From: Curtobacterium pusillum
GTDB lineage: Bacteria; Actinomycetota; Actinomycetes; Actinomycetales; Microbacteriaceae
Assembly (NCBI RefSeq): GCF_013359865.1
Contig: NZ_JABMCE010000067.1
Span: forward strand, 1-37,099
Length of the DNA: 37,099 nt
Reading direction: 5' to 3'
The notes below the pieces were generated by a model, which saw only the letters and a program-made list of their open reading frames with translations, had not been told where the DNA came from and made no database searches. Shown here in pieces: positions 8,067 through 15,499 of this stretch. How positions within the stretch are numbered: the stretch's first letter is position 1; every line of letters begins with the position of its first letter. A program made the translations under genes and the position numbers.

Positions 8067-8978
8067 TCACAGCGTCCGGCCCGCGTTGGCCCTGAGCCAT
8101 GCAATGGGGTCGACAGGGGTGCTGCCACCGAGCATGACTTGCAGGTGCAGGTGCGCTCCGGTGCTGGCGCCGGTGTTGCCGACGAGGCCGACGAGTTGCC
8201 CGACGGCGACGCTCTGCCCGACGCGGAGTGGGGACGAGCCGTAGATCATATGGGCGTAAAGGGTGGAGATGGTCTGTCCGTCGATCTGGTGGTCGATGAT
8301 GACGTACTGGCCGTACTCCGGGTGCGTCGCGGAGACCCGTACCGTCCCCGCGGCGACTGCGCCGATGGGGGTGCCGGCGCCGGGGGTGATGTCAGCGCCT
8401 TGGTGCATCGACGAGCATGCTGCGCACGGCGCGGTTCGGGCACCGAACGGTGAGCTGATGCGGATCTGCCCCGGGAACGGCCAGCGGATATCGCCGGCGC
8501 CGGTATTCACGATGGCACCCGACTGTGCGGGGCTCGGGGCCGTCGTCGAGGCGGTGTTGGAGCTGCTCGTGGTGGTCTTGGTGGTGATAACCGGCTTCGG
8601 AGTGGGCTTGGTGACGGTGTAACCGTCACGGTCGATGGACACGGTGACGCCCGTGGCGGTAAAACTCTGCCCCGTCGCGACCGGGTTGACTCCGGGGAGC
8701 ACGGTCGCTGGTCCGGTGGAGGCCTGGGCTGGAATCGCGGCGGTAGTGAACAGAGCCAGGGCTGCCGCCGCCCCGGTGAGCGGAAGCGCAGCAAGGGCAC
8801 GCGAACGCATGGTCCGCAGCGGCTCCGCCACTCTCCGAGGGGGTGCAGGGAGCGGCCGCGGGATGGCCGCGGTGCTGGAAAGGGCGGTCGCGGCCGCGCG
8901 TTCAGCGGCGAGGGCTTCCCGCCGGGTCAGGGGCGTAGGCATGGGCGTGGGGACGTTTGCACGGTGCTGCTGGGGCAC
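8067..8978 (-). CDS. Secreted M23 (LytM) peptidoglycan endopeptidase, second copy
   Basis: The product is 303 residues from a GTG at 8978, chosen because GGAG lies seven bases upstream; an ATG at 8942 is the alternative. After a charged N-terminus (LTRREALAAERAAATA) comes a membrane or signal segment (ALAALPLTGAAAALALFTTAAIPAQA, split by a cleavable A-x-A). A Thr/Pro/Ser linker leads to the M23 domain, with zinc ligands H192/D196 (HQGAD) and H276/H278 (HLHLQ). PCAACSSMH before the first histidine is typical of actinobacterial M23 proteins. It lies 109 bases upstream of tlpA on the same strand. Apart from the M23 domain it differs from the protein at 2558-3910, so it is not a recent duplicate. 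Confidence 0.83.
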   Translation of the reverse strand: MPQQHRANVPTPMPTPLTRREALAAERAAATALSSTAAIPRPLPAPPRRVAEPLRTMRSRALAALPLTGAAAALALFTTAAIPAQASTGPATVLPGVNPVATGQSFTATGVTVSIDRDGYTVTKPTPKPVITTKTTTSSSNTASTTAPSPAQSGAIVNTGAGDIRWPFPGQIRISSPFGARTAPCAACSSMHQGADITPGAGTPIGAVAAGTVRVSATHPEYGQYVIIDHQIDGQTISTLYAHMIYGSSPLRVGQSVAVGQLVGLVGNTGASTGAHLHLQVMLGGSTPVDPIAWLRANAGRTL

Positions 8979-9116
8979 TGAAAGGCTCCAAGAAACGATG
9001 GGCCGGTTGCGGCCGAAGGGTGGGACGTCGAGCGGAACTCGAAGCAGGGAAAGAGTGGGCGGCCGATCGTGGGCCGCGGCGGGGAGGGGGGACACCGCCG
9101 CGACCCACGGCCGGGG

Positions 9117-9719
9117 TCACATCGACGCGAGCATGTCCTTCATCTGGTTGATCTGCTCGGTCTGGCTCGACACGATCGACTTCGCCATCGCGACCGCGTC
9201 GGTGTTCTTGCCCTTGTCGACTTCGGTCCCCGCCATGTCGACGGCGCTGGTGTGGTGTTCGACCATCTGCTGCAGGAACAGCTTCCCGGCGTCCGCCGGG
9301 GAGGCGCTGTCGAGGGCGTCCATGTCGGAGTCGGACATCATTCCCGACATCGAGGAGTGGTCCATCCCGGACATGCTGGAGGCTTCGGTGGGCTCACCCC
9401 ACTGCTTCAGCCAGCTGGTCAGGGACGTGATCTCCGGCCCCTGTTCCGCCTTGATCTGCTTGGCGAGGGTGACGACGTCAGCGTCCACGTCGGAGCCCTT
9501 GGCGAGGAGCATGTCGCTCATCTCAACGGCCTGCTTGTGGTGCGGCAGCATCTGTTGCGCGAACATGACGTCCTGGTCGTTGTGCGCCGACGCCGCCGAC
9601 GAGGACGACGAGGAGGAGCTGTCCGATGAGCCGGCGTTGTTGGTGGAGCAGCCGGCGAGGGTGAGGCCGATGGTGAGTGCGGCGGCGGCCGCGAGGGTGC
9701 GCGTGATGGTGGTGTTCAT
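9117..9719 (-). CDS. DUF305 lipoprotein
   Basis: The product is 200 residues. It has a lipobox (GLTLAGC near residue 24) and a low-complexity Ser stretch, then two DUF305 half-repeats. Each half has a histidine pair: MFAQQMLPHHKQAVEMSDMLL (split MFAQQMLPHH / KQAVEMSDM) and LFLQQMVEHHTSAVDMA. The loop SSMSGMDHSSMSGMM is rich in Met, Ser and His and suits Cu(I)/Ag(I) binding. DUF305 proteins are often found beside copper-resistance genes, but the biochemical role is not settled. The protein should be lipid-anchored on the outer face of the membrane, and the extra lgt at 31088 may serve it. Confidence 0.88.
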   Translation of the reverse strand: MNTTITRTLAAAAALTIGLTLAGCSTNNAGSSDSSSSSSSSAASAHNDQDVMFAQQMLPHHKQAVEMSDMLLAKGSDVDADVVTLAKQIKAEQGPEITSLTSWLKQWGEPTEASSMSGMDHSSMSGMMSDSDMDALDSASPADAGKLFLQQMVEHHTSAVDMAGTEVDKGKNTDAVAMAKSIVSSQTEQINQMKDMLASM

Positions 9720-9750
9720 GGATCCGTTCCCGTGAATGCGTCAGGGGTTC

Positions 9751-9772
9751 CGGGCAGGCGAATACCTGCCCG
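9751..9772. terminator. Hairpin between DUF305 gene and upstream gene
   Basis: An 8-bp perfect stem (9751-9758 / 9765-9772) has a 6-base loop in the gap between two minus-strand genes. No T-run follows, so it could be a weak terminator, a processing site or chance. Confidence 0.4.
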
Positions 9773-9823
9773 TGTTCTGGGCATGCAGGAGCGTCCGAAG
9801 GGAGCGCTCCCGCCGGGGATGGA

Positions 9824-10285
9824 TCAGATACGGATGATCTGCAGCGCCGTCAGTGATGGCGGCTTGGGTGCCGCGACGCGGCGTGCGACACGGTCCCCGA
9901 GGGCGAGGAGGCGTGCGAGGACGTAGAGGACCCCGCCGTTCCGGGTGCGCAGCAGCGCCCACGCGAATAGGGCGATCGTCAGCGCGCACGCCATCCCCAT
10001 CAGGGAGCACATCAGCGCGCACAGGCCGCCGTCGCAGCCGGCATCACTGAGCACGCTCATCACCGCGCCAGCCGGCGCGGCAGCGTGGGCATCGTGTCCG
10101 GCGGCGTCGCTGTGGGTGTGCTCGGCCGTCATGCTCGACGTGGCGGTCATGGGGTGATCGCCGGTGGTGGCGTGGCCGAGCATGCTGTGCATCAGGACCG
10201 TGAATCCGACCAGCAGCAGCAACGCCAGAACCGCCGTGGCCTGCAGCAGCAGGCGGCGGCGCGTGGTGTTCGCGGTGGTGAGCAT
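9824..10285 (-). CDS. Two-segment membrane protein with His/Cys/Met-rich loop (DUF6153-like)
   Basis: The product is 153 residues. A hydrophobic segment (residues about 13-31) is followed by an extracytoplasmic loop rich in His and Met (LMHSMLGHATTGDHPMTA, TAEHTHSDAAGHDAHAA). A second segment then contains DAGCDGGLCALMCSLMGMAC, and the C-terminus is basic. I recognise it as resembling small actinobacterial proteins of the DUF6153 type found near copper genes, from memory only. The metal-ligand-rich loop and its place between csoR and the DUF305 gene suggest extracytoplasmic copper binding. No biochemical function is known to me. Confidence 0.7.
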   Translation of the reverse strand: MLTTANTTRRRLLLQATAVLALLLLVGFTVLMHSMLGHATTGDHPMTATSSMTAEHTHSDAAGHDAHAAAPAGAVMSVLSDAGCDGGLCALMCSLMGMACALTIALFAWALLRTRNGGVLYVLARLLALGDRVARRVAAPKPPSLTALQIIRI

Positions 10286-10379
10286 GCGGATCCGTACTGA
10301 TGGCTGGTCGGGGTGCGGGTTCTATGGTGCAGGACGAGCGCTGAGAGAACAACCGCCCCGTCTGGTGGGCAGGGGGTGG

Positions 10380-10694
10380 TTAGGCGCGCACGAGGCGGGC
10401 GATCGCGTCGGAAGCTTCCTTGAGCTTCACCGCGGCAGCGTCGCCGCCTTCGGCGACGGCGTCGGTGACGCAGTGCGCGAGGTGGTCATCCAGCAGGCCG
10501 AGCGCGACGGATTGCAGCGCCTTCGTCATCGCGGACACCTGGGTGAGGATGTCGATGCAGTACTGCTCCTCATCGACCATCCGCTGCAGGCCGCGGGCCT
10601 GCCCCTCGATGCGGCGCAACCGTTTGAGGTAGTCGTCCTTCGCGGTGATGTACCCGTGGTGGTGCTCTGCTGCGGGTGCGGTGGTGTCGGTCAT
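10380..10694 (-). CDS. csoR: CsoR-family Cu(I)-responsive repressor
   Basis: The product is 104 residues. The all-helical CsoR fold is recognisable from LKRLRRIEGQARGLQRMV. The Cu(I) ligands C46, H71 and C75 (YCIDIL, DDHLAHC) form the C-H-C set that defines copper sensors, in contrast to the second CsoR-family protein at 26067. An N-terminal EHHHG may add metal affinity. The ATG at 10694 has GAGGAG about eight bases upstream. It lies 38 bases downstream of the His-rich protein gene and is probably co-transcribed with it. It most likely represses the copZ promoter (palindrome 11482-11500) and perhaps the nuoA promoter (palindrome 14002-14016). Confidence 0.9.
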   Translation of the reverse strand: MTDTTAPAAEHHHGYITAKDDYLKRLRRIEGQARGLQRMVDEEQYCIDILTQVSAMTKALQSVALGLLDDHLAHCVTDAVAEGGDAAAVKLKEASDAIARLVRA

Positions 10695-10732
10695 GGACGC
10701 TCCTCGGGGTTCACCGTTTACGGTAGCGGCGC

Positions 10733-11410
10733 TCATGACGCCGTCGACCAATCGAACGGGGCCGGCGCGATCGGCGTACCGGACCCACGGGTGATGACGA
10801 TCGCGATGTCCTGCTGGTCCTGCAGTTCCAAATCCGGCAGCGGCGTGGTGGTGCGGGTGCCGTTGACGAACACGGCGACGTGCCGGTCGTTCCTCCCGTC
10901 GACGTACCCGCCGACCTGCCCGTCTCGCAGGGTCACGTTCCACTCGGTGAAGAGCTGTCCGAGGGTGAACGGCTGCACCTTCGCGGACTCGACATGCACG
11001 ATGCCGGAGGTGTCGTGGGTGTGGAGTGCAGACATGCCGCCCCGCTGCACGTCGACGCCGATATTCGCCGGCACCGCCACCGGCTTCGCGTCCACCGATA
11101 CGGACAGATGCTGATGGGTGTGCAGCGCCGCGCCTTCCATCCCCGCCACCTCGAGCCCGGCAGCCTTTGCCCGCGCCGCCGCATCCGCGGGGGCCGGCCA
11201 CGGCGGTGCCGCCGTCACCCCGGACGCTGTCGGCGCCGTGTCGTTACCGCGGGTCAGGGCGGTGACCGTGATCGTGGTGACTGCGGCGAGGACGATGACC
11301 ACGGCGGCGCCCAGTAGCCACCACCGGCGGGTGCGGCTGCGCTGCTGCTCCGCTCTGCGATCAGCGGCTTTTCGCCGCGCCTCTTCTCGCCGATCAGTCT
11401 TGGTCGCCAT
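10733..11410 (-). CDS. Membrane-anchored His-rich protein of unknown function
   Basis: The product is 225 residues. A basic N-terminus (residues 1-29) and one membrane segment (31-52) put the rest outside the cell. That domain carries HTHQH (H97, H99, H101), ALHTHDTSG (H130, H132) and IVHVES (H139), followed by PFTLGQLFTEWNVTL. The same pattern of paired HTH motifs occurs in a family of actinobacterial and other bacterial hypothetical proteins that I recognise but cannot name. The clustered histidines suggest a mononuclear metal site, perhaps Cu(II). It is divergent from copZA across the CsoR palindrome and upstream of csoR, which suggests copper control. The ATG at 11410 has AGAGGA upstream. 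Confidence 0.75.
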   Translation of the reverse strand: MATKTDRREEARRKAADRRAEQQRSRTRRWWLLGAAVVIVLAAVTTITVTALTRGNDTAPTASGVTAAPPWPAPADAAARAKAAGLEVAGMEGAALHTHQHLSVSVDAKPVAVPANIGVDVQRGGMSALHTHDTSGIVHVESAKVQPFTLGQLFTEWNVTLRDGQVGGYVDGRNDRHVAVFVNGTRTTTPLPDLELQDQQDIAIVITRGSGTPIAPAPFDWSTAS

Positions 11411-11445
11411 CACGTCCTCTTTCCGGTTGCCGGTTCGGCGGATCG

Positions 11446-11475
11446 GGAACACATCCGCTCGACCGGCGTTACACT
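11446..11475 (+). promoter_or_regulatory. Putative copZ-copA promoter
   Basis: A -35-like GGAACA (11446-11451), an 18-base spacer and a -10-like TACACT (11470-11475) are followed eight bases later by the core TACCC of the CsoR palindrome. The same layout is found before nuoA. The -35 is weak, so the assignment rests on that parallel. Confidence 0.45.
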
Positions 11476-11481
11476 CGCTAC

Positions 11482-11500
11482 GGTACCCCCCTAGGGTACC
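11482..11500. promoter_or_regulatory. CsoR operator of copZ-copA
   Basis: Arms GGTACCC (11482-11488) and GGGTACC (11494-11500) flank CCCTA. This matches the TACCC-N-GGGTA form bound by CsoR-family repressors. It lies between the divergent His-rich protein gene and copZ, just downstream of the putative -10, where a repressor would block transcription start. Confidence 0.8.
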
Positions 11501-11532
11501 TGACGAATTTGGACGACGAAGGGATCACCACG

Positions 11533-11760
11533 ATGAGCGAGCAGCTGACGAACACGTACGGCATTACGGGCATGACGTGCGGGCACTGCGTGATGAGTGT
11601 CAACGAGGAACTCGTCGCCGTGCCGGGCGTCACGGACGTGACGATCGACCTCAACGTTGGCGGTGTCTCCACCGCTCGGGTGACCAGCACTCGCGACCTG
11701 CCGCAGGAGGAAGTCTCCGCCGCTGTGGAGGAGGCCGGCTACACGTTGGTCGCATCATGA
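11533..11760 (+). CDS. copZ: Copper chaperone CopZ (HMA domain)
   Basis: This 75-residue single heavy-metal-associated domain has the Cu(I) motif GMTCGHC near residue 14 and a typical beta-alpha-beta-beta-alpha-beta length. It ferries Cu(I) in the cytoplasm to CopA. The ATG at 11533 was preferred over an in-frame TTG at 11509, because AAGGGATC lies upstream and the protein then has the normal family length. Its stop overlaps the copA start (ATGA), so the two are co-translated. Confidence 0.93.
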   Translation: MSEQLTNTYGITGMTCGHCVMSVNEELVAVPGVTDVTIDLNVGGVSTARVTSTRDLPQEEVSAAVEEAGYTLVAS

Positions 11761-13958
11761 CCACGACCAGCACCCCGGCGGTTGAGCTGACGATCGAGGG
11801 GATGACGTGCGCGTCGTGCGCGAACCGGATCGAGCGGAAGCTGAACAAGCTGCCCGGCGTGACCGCGAGCGTGAACTACGCCACCGAAAGCGCCTCCGTC
11901 ACGTTGCCTGCGGACCTCGCTGTCGACGACGCGATCCGCACCGTTGAAGCGGCCGGGTACGGTGCGCACCTGCCCGAACCGCCCGGTGCGGACACCGACG
12001 AGCTCGCGCCGCTGCGGCGGCGCCTGATCGTGTCCACGGTGCTCGCCGTGCCGGTGGTGGCGCTGTCGATGGTCCCGGTACTGCAGTTCCCGGGATGGCA
12101 GTGGGCCGTTCTGGTGCTGGCGCTGCCGGTCGCTGTGTGGGGTGCGTGGCCGTTCCATCGTGCTGCCGCGATCAACGCCCGGCATGGGGCCGCGACGATG
12201 GACACCCTCGTCAGCGTCGGCGTCGCCGCCGCGACCGTGTGGTCCGTCTGGGCGCTCGTGTTCGGCGGCGCCGGGCACATCGGGATGCAGATGGCGTTCT
12301 CCTGGTTCCCACACCCGGGCGCGGCTCCGGAGCCGTACTTCGAAGTCGCCGCCGCGGTGACGGTGTTCCTCCTCGCCGGCCGATACTTCGAGGCCCGCGC
12401 GAAGGACCGCTCCGGCGCCGCCCTGCAGGCGCTCCTCGCCTTGGGTGCACCGACTGCCCGGGTGCTCCGAGACGGTGTCGAAACTGAGGTGCCGACCGCA
12501 GCACTGCAGGTCGGGGACCGGTTCGTGGTCCGTCCCGGTGAACGCATCGCCACCGACGGAACCATCACCGATGGCACGAGCGCGATCGACACCAGCGTGA
12601 TGACCGGTGAAGCGGTCCCCGTCGAGGTTGGCACCGGCGACACCGTCACCGGCGCGACCGTGAACGTCGGCGGCCGACTCATCGTCGAAGCCACCCGCGT
12701 CGGCCAGGACACGGAGCTTGCCCGCATCGGCCGGCTCGTCGTGTCCGCGCAGACCGGCAAGGCCGAGGTGCAGCGCCTCGCCGACCGGGTTTCCGCCGTG
12801 TTCGTCCCGATCGTCATGGGCCTGGCGGTGCTGACCCTCATCGGGTGGCTGCTGCTCACCGGCGACGTGCAAGCCGCGTTCACCGCCGCCGTTGCGACCC
12901 TGGTGATCGCCTGCCCGTGCGCCCTGGGGCTGGCAACTCCGACCGCGCTGCTCGTCGGCACCGGACGTGGCTCCCAGCTCGGGATCCTCATCCGCGGACC
13001 CCAGGTCCTCGAGGCCACCCGCCGGATCGACACCGTCGTGCTCGACAAGACCGGCACCGTCACCACCGGCAAGATGAGCGTCCACCAGGTCACCGCCGTC
13101 GGCGGGGAAACCGACACCCGAGTCCTCGCCCTCGCCGCCGCCGCGGAAGCAGGATCCGAACACCCCATCGCCCGCGCCATCACCGCAGCCGCCACCGACC
13201 ACCCCACCGCGGACACGTTCCAGTCCACCGCCGGGCTCGGCGTCCAAGCCGTCGTCGACGACACCCTCGTGCTCGTCGGCCGACCCGCCTGGTTGACCGA
13301 CCAGTGGGCCATCACCATCCCCGAAGCGGTCACGGACGCGGTCCGGACCGCGGAACAGGGCGGCGCGACCGCGGTCGTTGTCGCATGGGACGGCGCAGCC
13401 CGCGGCGTCATCAGCGTCGCGGACACCATCGCGCCGACCAGCCCGGACGCGATCCGTCGCCTGCACGACATGGGGCTGCGCACGATCATGCTCACCGGCG
13501 ACGCTGAAGACGTCGCCCGGACCGTCGCAGCGGAGGTTGGCATCGACGACGTCGAAGCCGAGGTGCGACCCGAAGACAAGTACCGGACCGTCACCCGGCT
13601 GCAGCAGCAGGGCCGGTCCGTGGCGATGATCGGCGACGGCGTCAACGACGCCGCCGCTCTCGCCGCCGCTGATCTCGGGATCGCGATGGGTAGCGGCACC
13701 GACGCGGCCATGGAAGCCGCCGACATCACCCTCATCCGAGCGGACCTGAGCGCCGCGGCGGACGCGATCGCGCTCGCCCGCCGCACCCTCGGCACGATCA
13801 AGGTGAACCTGTTCTGGGCCTTCGCCTACAACGTCGCCGCGATCCCGCTCGCGATGGCCGGCCTGCTGAACCCAATGATCGCCGGCGCCGCGATGGCCCT
13901 TTCCTCGGTGTTCGTTGTCAGCAACAGCCTGCGCCTGCGCACGTTCCAGCCTCGCTGA
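11757..13958 (+). CDS. copA: Cu(I)-exporting P1B-1 ATPase CopA
   Basis: The product is 733 residues. One N-terminal HMA domain has GMTCASC (C18, C21). Eight membrane segments follow, with the actuator motif MTGEAVP and the membrane metal site CPC (C386, C388). The phosphorylation motif DKTGT (D430), SEHPIA, MLTGD and GDGVNDAAALAAAD come next. The last segments have YN (AYNVAAIP) and MALSS, which together with CPC define the Cu(I)/Ag(I) subgroup. It pumps Cu(I) out of the cytoplasm using ATP. The ATG overlapping the copZ stop was used. The frame stays open upstream to 11118, but that is copZ and promoter shadow. A Met-rich loop after the fourth segment region (HIGMQMAFSWFPHPG) may also touch metal. 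Confidence 0.96.
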   Translation: MTTTSTPAVELTIEGMTCASCANRIERKLNKLPGVTASVNYATESASVTLPADLAVDDAIRTVEAAGYGAHLPEPPGADTDELAPLRRRLIVSTVLAVPVVALSMVPVLQFPGWQWAVLVLALPVAVWGAWPFHRAAAINARHGAATMDTLVSVGVAAATVWSVWALVFGGAGHIGMQMAFSWFPHPGAAPEPYFEVAAAVTVFLLAGRYFEARAKDRSGAALQALLALGAPTARVLRDGVETEVPTAALQVGDRFVVRPGERIATDGTITDGTSAIDTSVMTGEAVPVEVGTGDTVTGATVNVGGRLIVEATRVGQDTELARIGRLVVSAQTGKAEVQRLADRVSAVFVPIVMGLAVLTLIGWLLLTGDVQAAFTAAVATLVIACPCALGLATPTALLVGTGRGSQLGILIRGPQVLEATRRIDTVVLDKTGTVTTGKMSVHQVTAVGGETDTRVLALAAAAEAGSEHPIARAITAAATDHPTADTFQSTAGLGVQAVVDDTLVLVGRPAWLTDQWAITIPEAVTDAVRTAEQGGATAVVVAWDGAARGVISVADTIAPTSPDAIRRLHDMGLRTIMLTGDAEDVARTVAAEVGIDDVEAEVRPEDKYRTVTRLQQQGRSVAMIGDGVNDAAALAAADLGIAMGSGTDAAMEAADITLIRADLSAAADAIALARRTLGTIKVNLFWAFAYNVAAIPLAMAGLLNPMIAGAAMALSSVFVVSNSLRLRTFQPR

Positions 13959-13962
13959 CCGG

Positions 13963-13992
13963 CGGACACCGAGCCCGCCGCCCGCCTACACT
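13963..13992 (+). promoter_or_regulatory. Putative promoter of the complex I-like operon
   Basis: A -35-like CGGACA (13963-13968), an 18-base spacer and TACACT (13987-13992) precede the CsoR-type palindrome by nine bases. Hexamer sequence, spacing and operator position all match the copZ promoter. Confidence 0.45.
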
Positions 13993-14000
13993 CACCCGCA

Positions 14001-14018
14001 TTACCCCTCCGGGGTATA
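14001..14018. promoter_or_regulatory. CsoR-type operator before nuoA
   Basis: TACCCC (14002-14007) and GGGGTA (14011-14016) flank TCC, 24 bases before the nuoA start and 43 bases after the copA stop. The form matches CsoR-family boxes. The position downstream of the -10 matches the copZ box and differs from the persulfide-type boxes further right. It implies that copper, or less likely persulfide, controls the operon. Confidence 0.7.
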
Positions 14019-14039
14019 GCAGCTCGGGAAGGAGATCGA

Positions 14040-14390
14040 ATGTCCGGGTACATCACCATCGGCATCGTGCTCGGCGTCGCACTGCTCGGCATCGCCGCCC
14101 TGATGCTGCTGTCTCGAGCGACAGCGGTCGCTCCGATTCGCAAAGACGTGCTGCCGTTCGGGTCCGGGTGGGATCTCCAGGAACACGCGCTCTCGCGCTT
14201 CCACACCCGCTGGTACCCAATGACGCTGGTGTTCCTCGCGTTCGACGTGGAAATGCTCTTCATGTACCCGTGGGCTGTCGTTGTCGCGCAGATGGGTGCA
14301 GAGGCGGTCATCGAGATGTTCGTCTTCCTCGGGGTTCTCCTGGCGGGTGTCGTCTGGGCCTGGCGGGAAGGAGCGTTCCGATGGGTGTGA
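14040..14390 (+). CDS. nuoA: Complex I-like membrane subunit NuoA
   Basis: The product is 116 residues with three membrane segments. The conserved loop WYPMTLVFLAFDVEMLFMYP (its central D and E retained) is the NuoA signature that contacts NuoH and the quinone cavity in complex I. SGWDLQEHALSRFHTRWYP replaces the usual Cys-containing loop. AAGGAG lies upstream of the ATG. It is the first gene of an eight-gene operon with overlapping or nearly overlapping junctions. It overlaps the next start by ten bases. Confidence 0.92.
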   Translation: MSGYITIGIVLGVALLGIAALMLLSRATAVAPIRKDVLPFGSGWDLQEHALSRFHTRWYPMTLVFLAFDVEMLFMYPWAVVVAQMGAEAVIEMFVFLGVLLAGVVWAWREGAFRWV

Positions 14391-15499
14391 CCACGGATCG
14401 CCGCCGACCGCTGCATGTGCTCCTCGTCGAGGTGCCCGGCAACGGTGCAGCCCGGATTGCACTGGAAGCAGCGGCTGCGTCCGCCGGTCATGTCCTGGCC
14501 ACCCACCCGGCCGAAAGCGACGTCCTGCTCGTGTGCGGAACCCCCGGACCAGAGATGCGGACGGTCATCGACCGCGTGTGGGATCAGATGCCCTACCCGA
14601 AGCACCGGGCGGCACTGACCAGCCCCGACGAAATCGGCACCGTCTTCACGACCGCGCAGGACTCACTCACGGACCGACGTGCACAGCGCTCCGCCGCTCG
14701 CGAGGATGGGATCGATGGCCGGCACCTCGCCGAGGACGGCCCCGACCACGAACATCCCAACGACGAGCACCCGGACGACACCGACGAATCGATGCATGAA
14801 CACGACATGCCCATGGGCGGTCACGACCACATGTCGATGGATCACATGTCGATGAGCGGTCCGGGCGGCTACCCACTCGCCGACGGGGCGGATGATCGGG
14901 ACGGGCTGGAGATGGACGTGCTGCACCGGCGACTCGGTCCGATCCTGCCGGTCTGGCCAGCTGGCGTGATCCTGGACGTGACGCTCACCGGCGACACCAT
15001 CACCGACGCCTCCGCCTCGGTGATCGATGTCGACGACCACAAGCGGGGGGAGCCACAGAGCGGCGCGGCCTCCGCGCTCGACCAGGCCGCCCAGATACTC
15101 GCCGTCGCCGGATGGGATGCCGTGGCAGCCCGGACGCTCCGCGTACGGGATCTTGCCGTGACCGGCCGCCGGGACCAGGCGCGGGAACGCATTCGGCCGC
15201 TGCGCCGCCGGATCGAGCGCTCCGTGATGCTCCGCTGGTCCCTGCGCGGCCTCCAGGTTCGACCCGACATCGACGTCCGCACGGTCCTCCTCACTCGACT
15301 CGAGCGCGCAGACGCCGCACTCAACGGACGTCAGTTCGAGCCGGAACCGGCGACGCCGGTAGATGAGATCCCATCCCTGGTTAAAGGACGCGACATCGGC
15401 AGCGCCCGCCTCATCATTGCTGCGCTCACCGTGTTTCCCATGCCTCGCGCGGACTCGGCCGATGAGGTCGGCACGACGAGACGGCATCAGCATGGTTGA
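14381..15499 (+). CDS. Degenerate NuoB-like subunit with His/Met-rich linker
   Basis: The product is 372 residues. Residues 44-76 (SDVLLVCGTPGPEMRTVIDR and on through VWDQMPYPK) match the NuoB / hydrogenase small-subunit fold, but none of the cysteines that hold cluster N2 are present. The usual CNGC-type pair reads G20-N-G-A23, and the later ligands are also missing. Residues 115-158 form an acidic, His/Met-rich linker; positions 138-158 alternate M, H and D and look suited to Cu(I)/Cu(II). Residues 161-215 (GGYPLADGADDRDGLEMDV onward) form a second conserved block that may derive from NuoD, but this is uncertain. The C-terminus ends RRHQHG. Start ATG 14381 has GGAAGGAG upstream. It sits where nuoB/C/D normally lie. 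Without clusters it cannot pass electrons to quinone in the known way. Confidence 0.75.
   Translation: MGVTTDRRRPLHVLLVEVPGNGAARIALEAAAASAGHVLATHPAESDVLLVCGTPGPEMRTVIDRVWDQMPYPKHRAALTSPDEIGTVFTTAQDSLTDRRAQRSAAREDGIDGRHLAEDGPDHEHPNDEHPDDTDESMHEHDMPMGGHDHMSMDHMSMSGPGGYPLADGADDRDGLEMDVLHRRLGPILPVWPAGVILDVTLTGDTITDASASVIDVDDHKRGEPQSGAASALDQAAQILAVAGWDAVAARTLRVRDLAVTGRRDQARERIRPLRRRIERSVMLRWSLRGLQVRPDIDVRTVLLTRLERADAALNGRQFEPEPATPVDEIPSLVKGRDIGSARLIIAALTVFPMPRADSADEVGTTRRHQHG

Noticed and set aside
11118..11756. N-terminal extension of CopA to 946 residues
   Set aside because: It runs through copZ and the operator in another frame; the ATG overlapping the copZ stop gives the normal HMA start.
14381..15499. 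Functional NuoB able to carry cluster N2
   Set aside because: Only one cysteine (C52) is present in the NuoB-like part and it is not at a ligand position.
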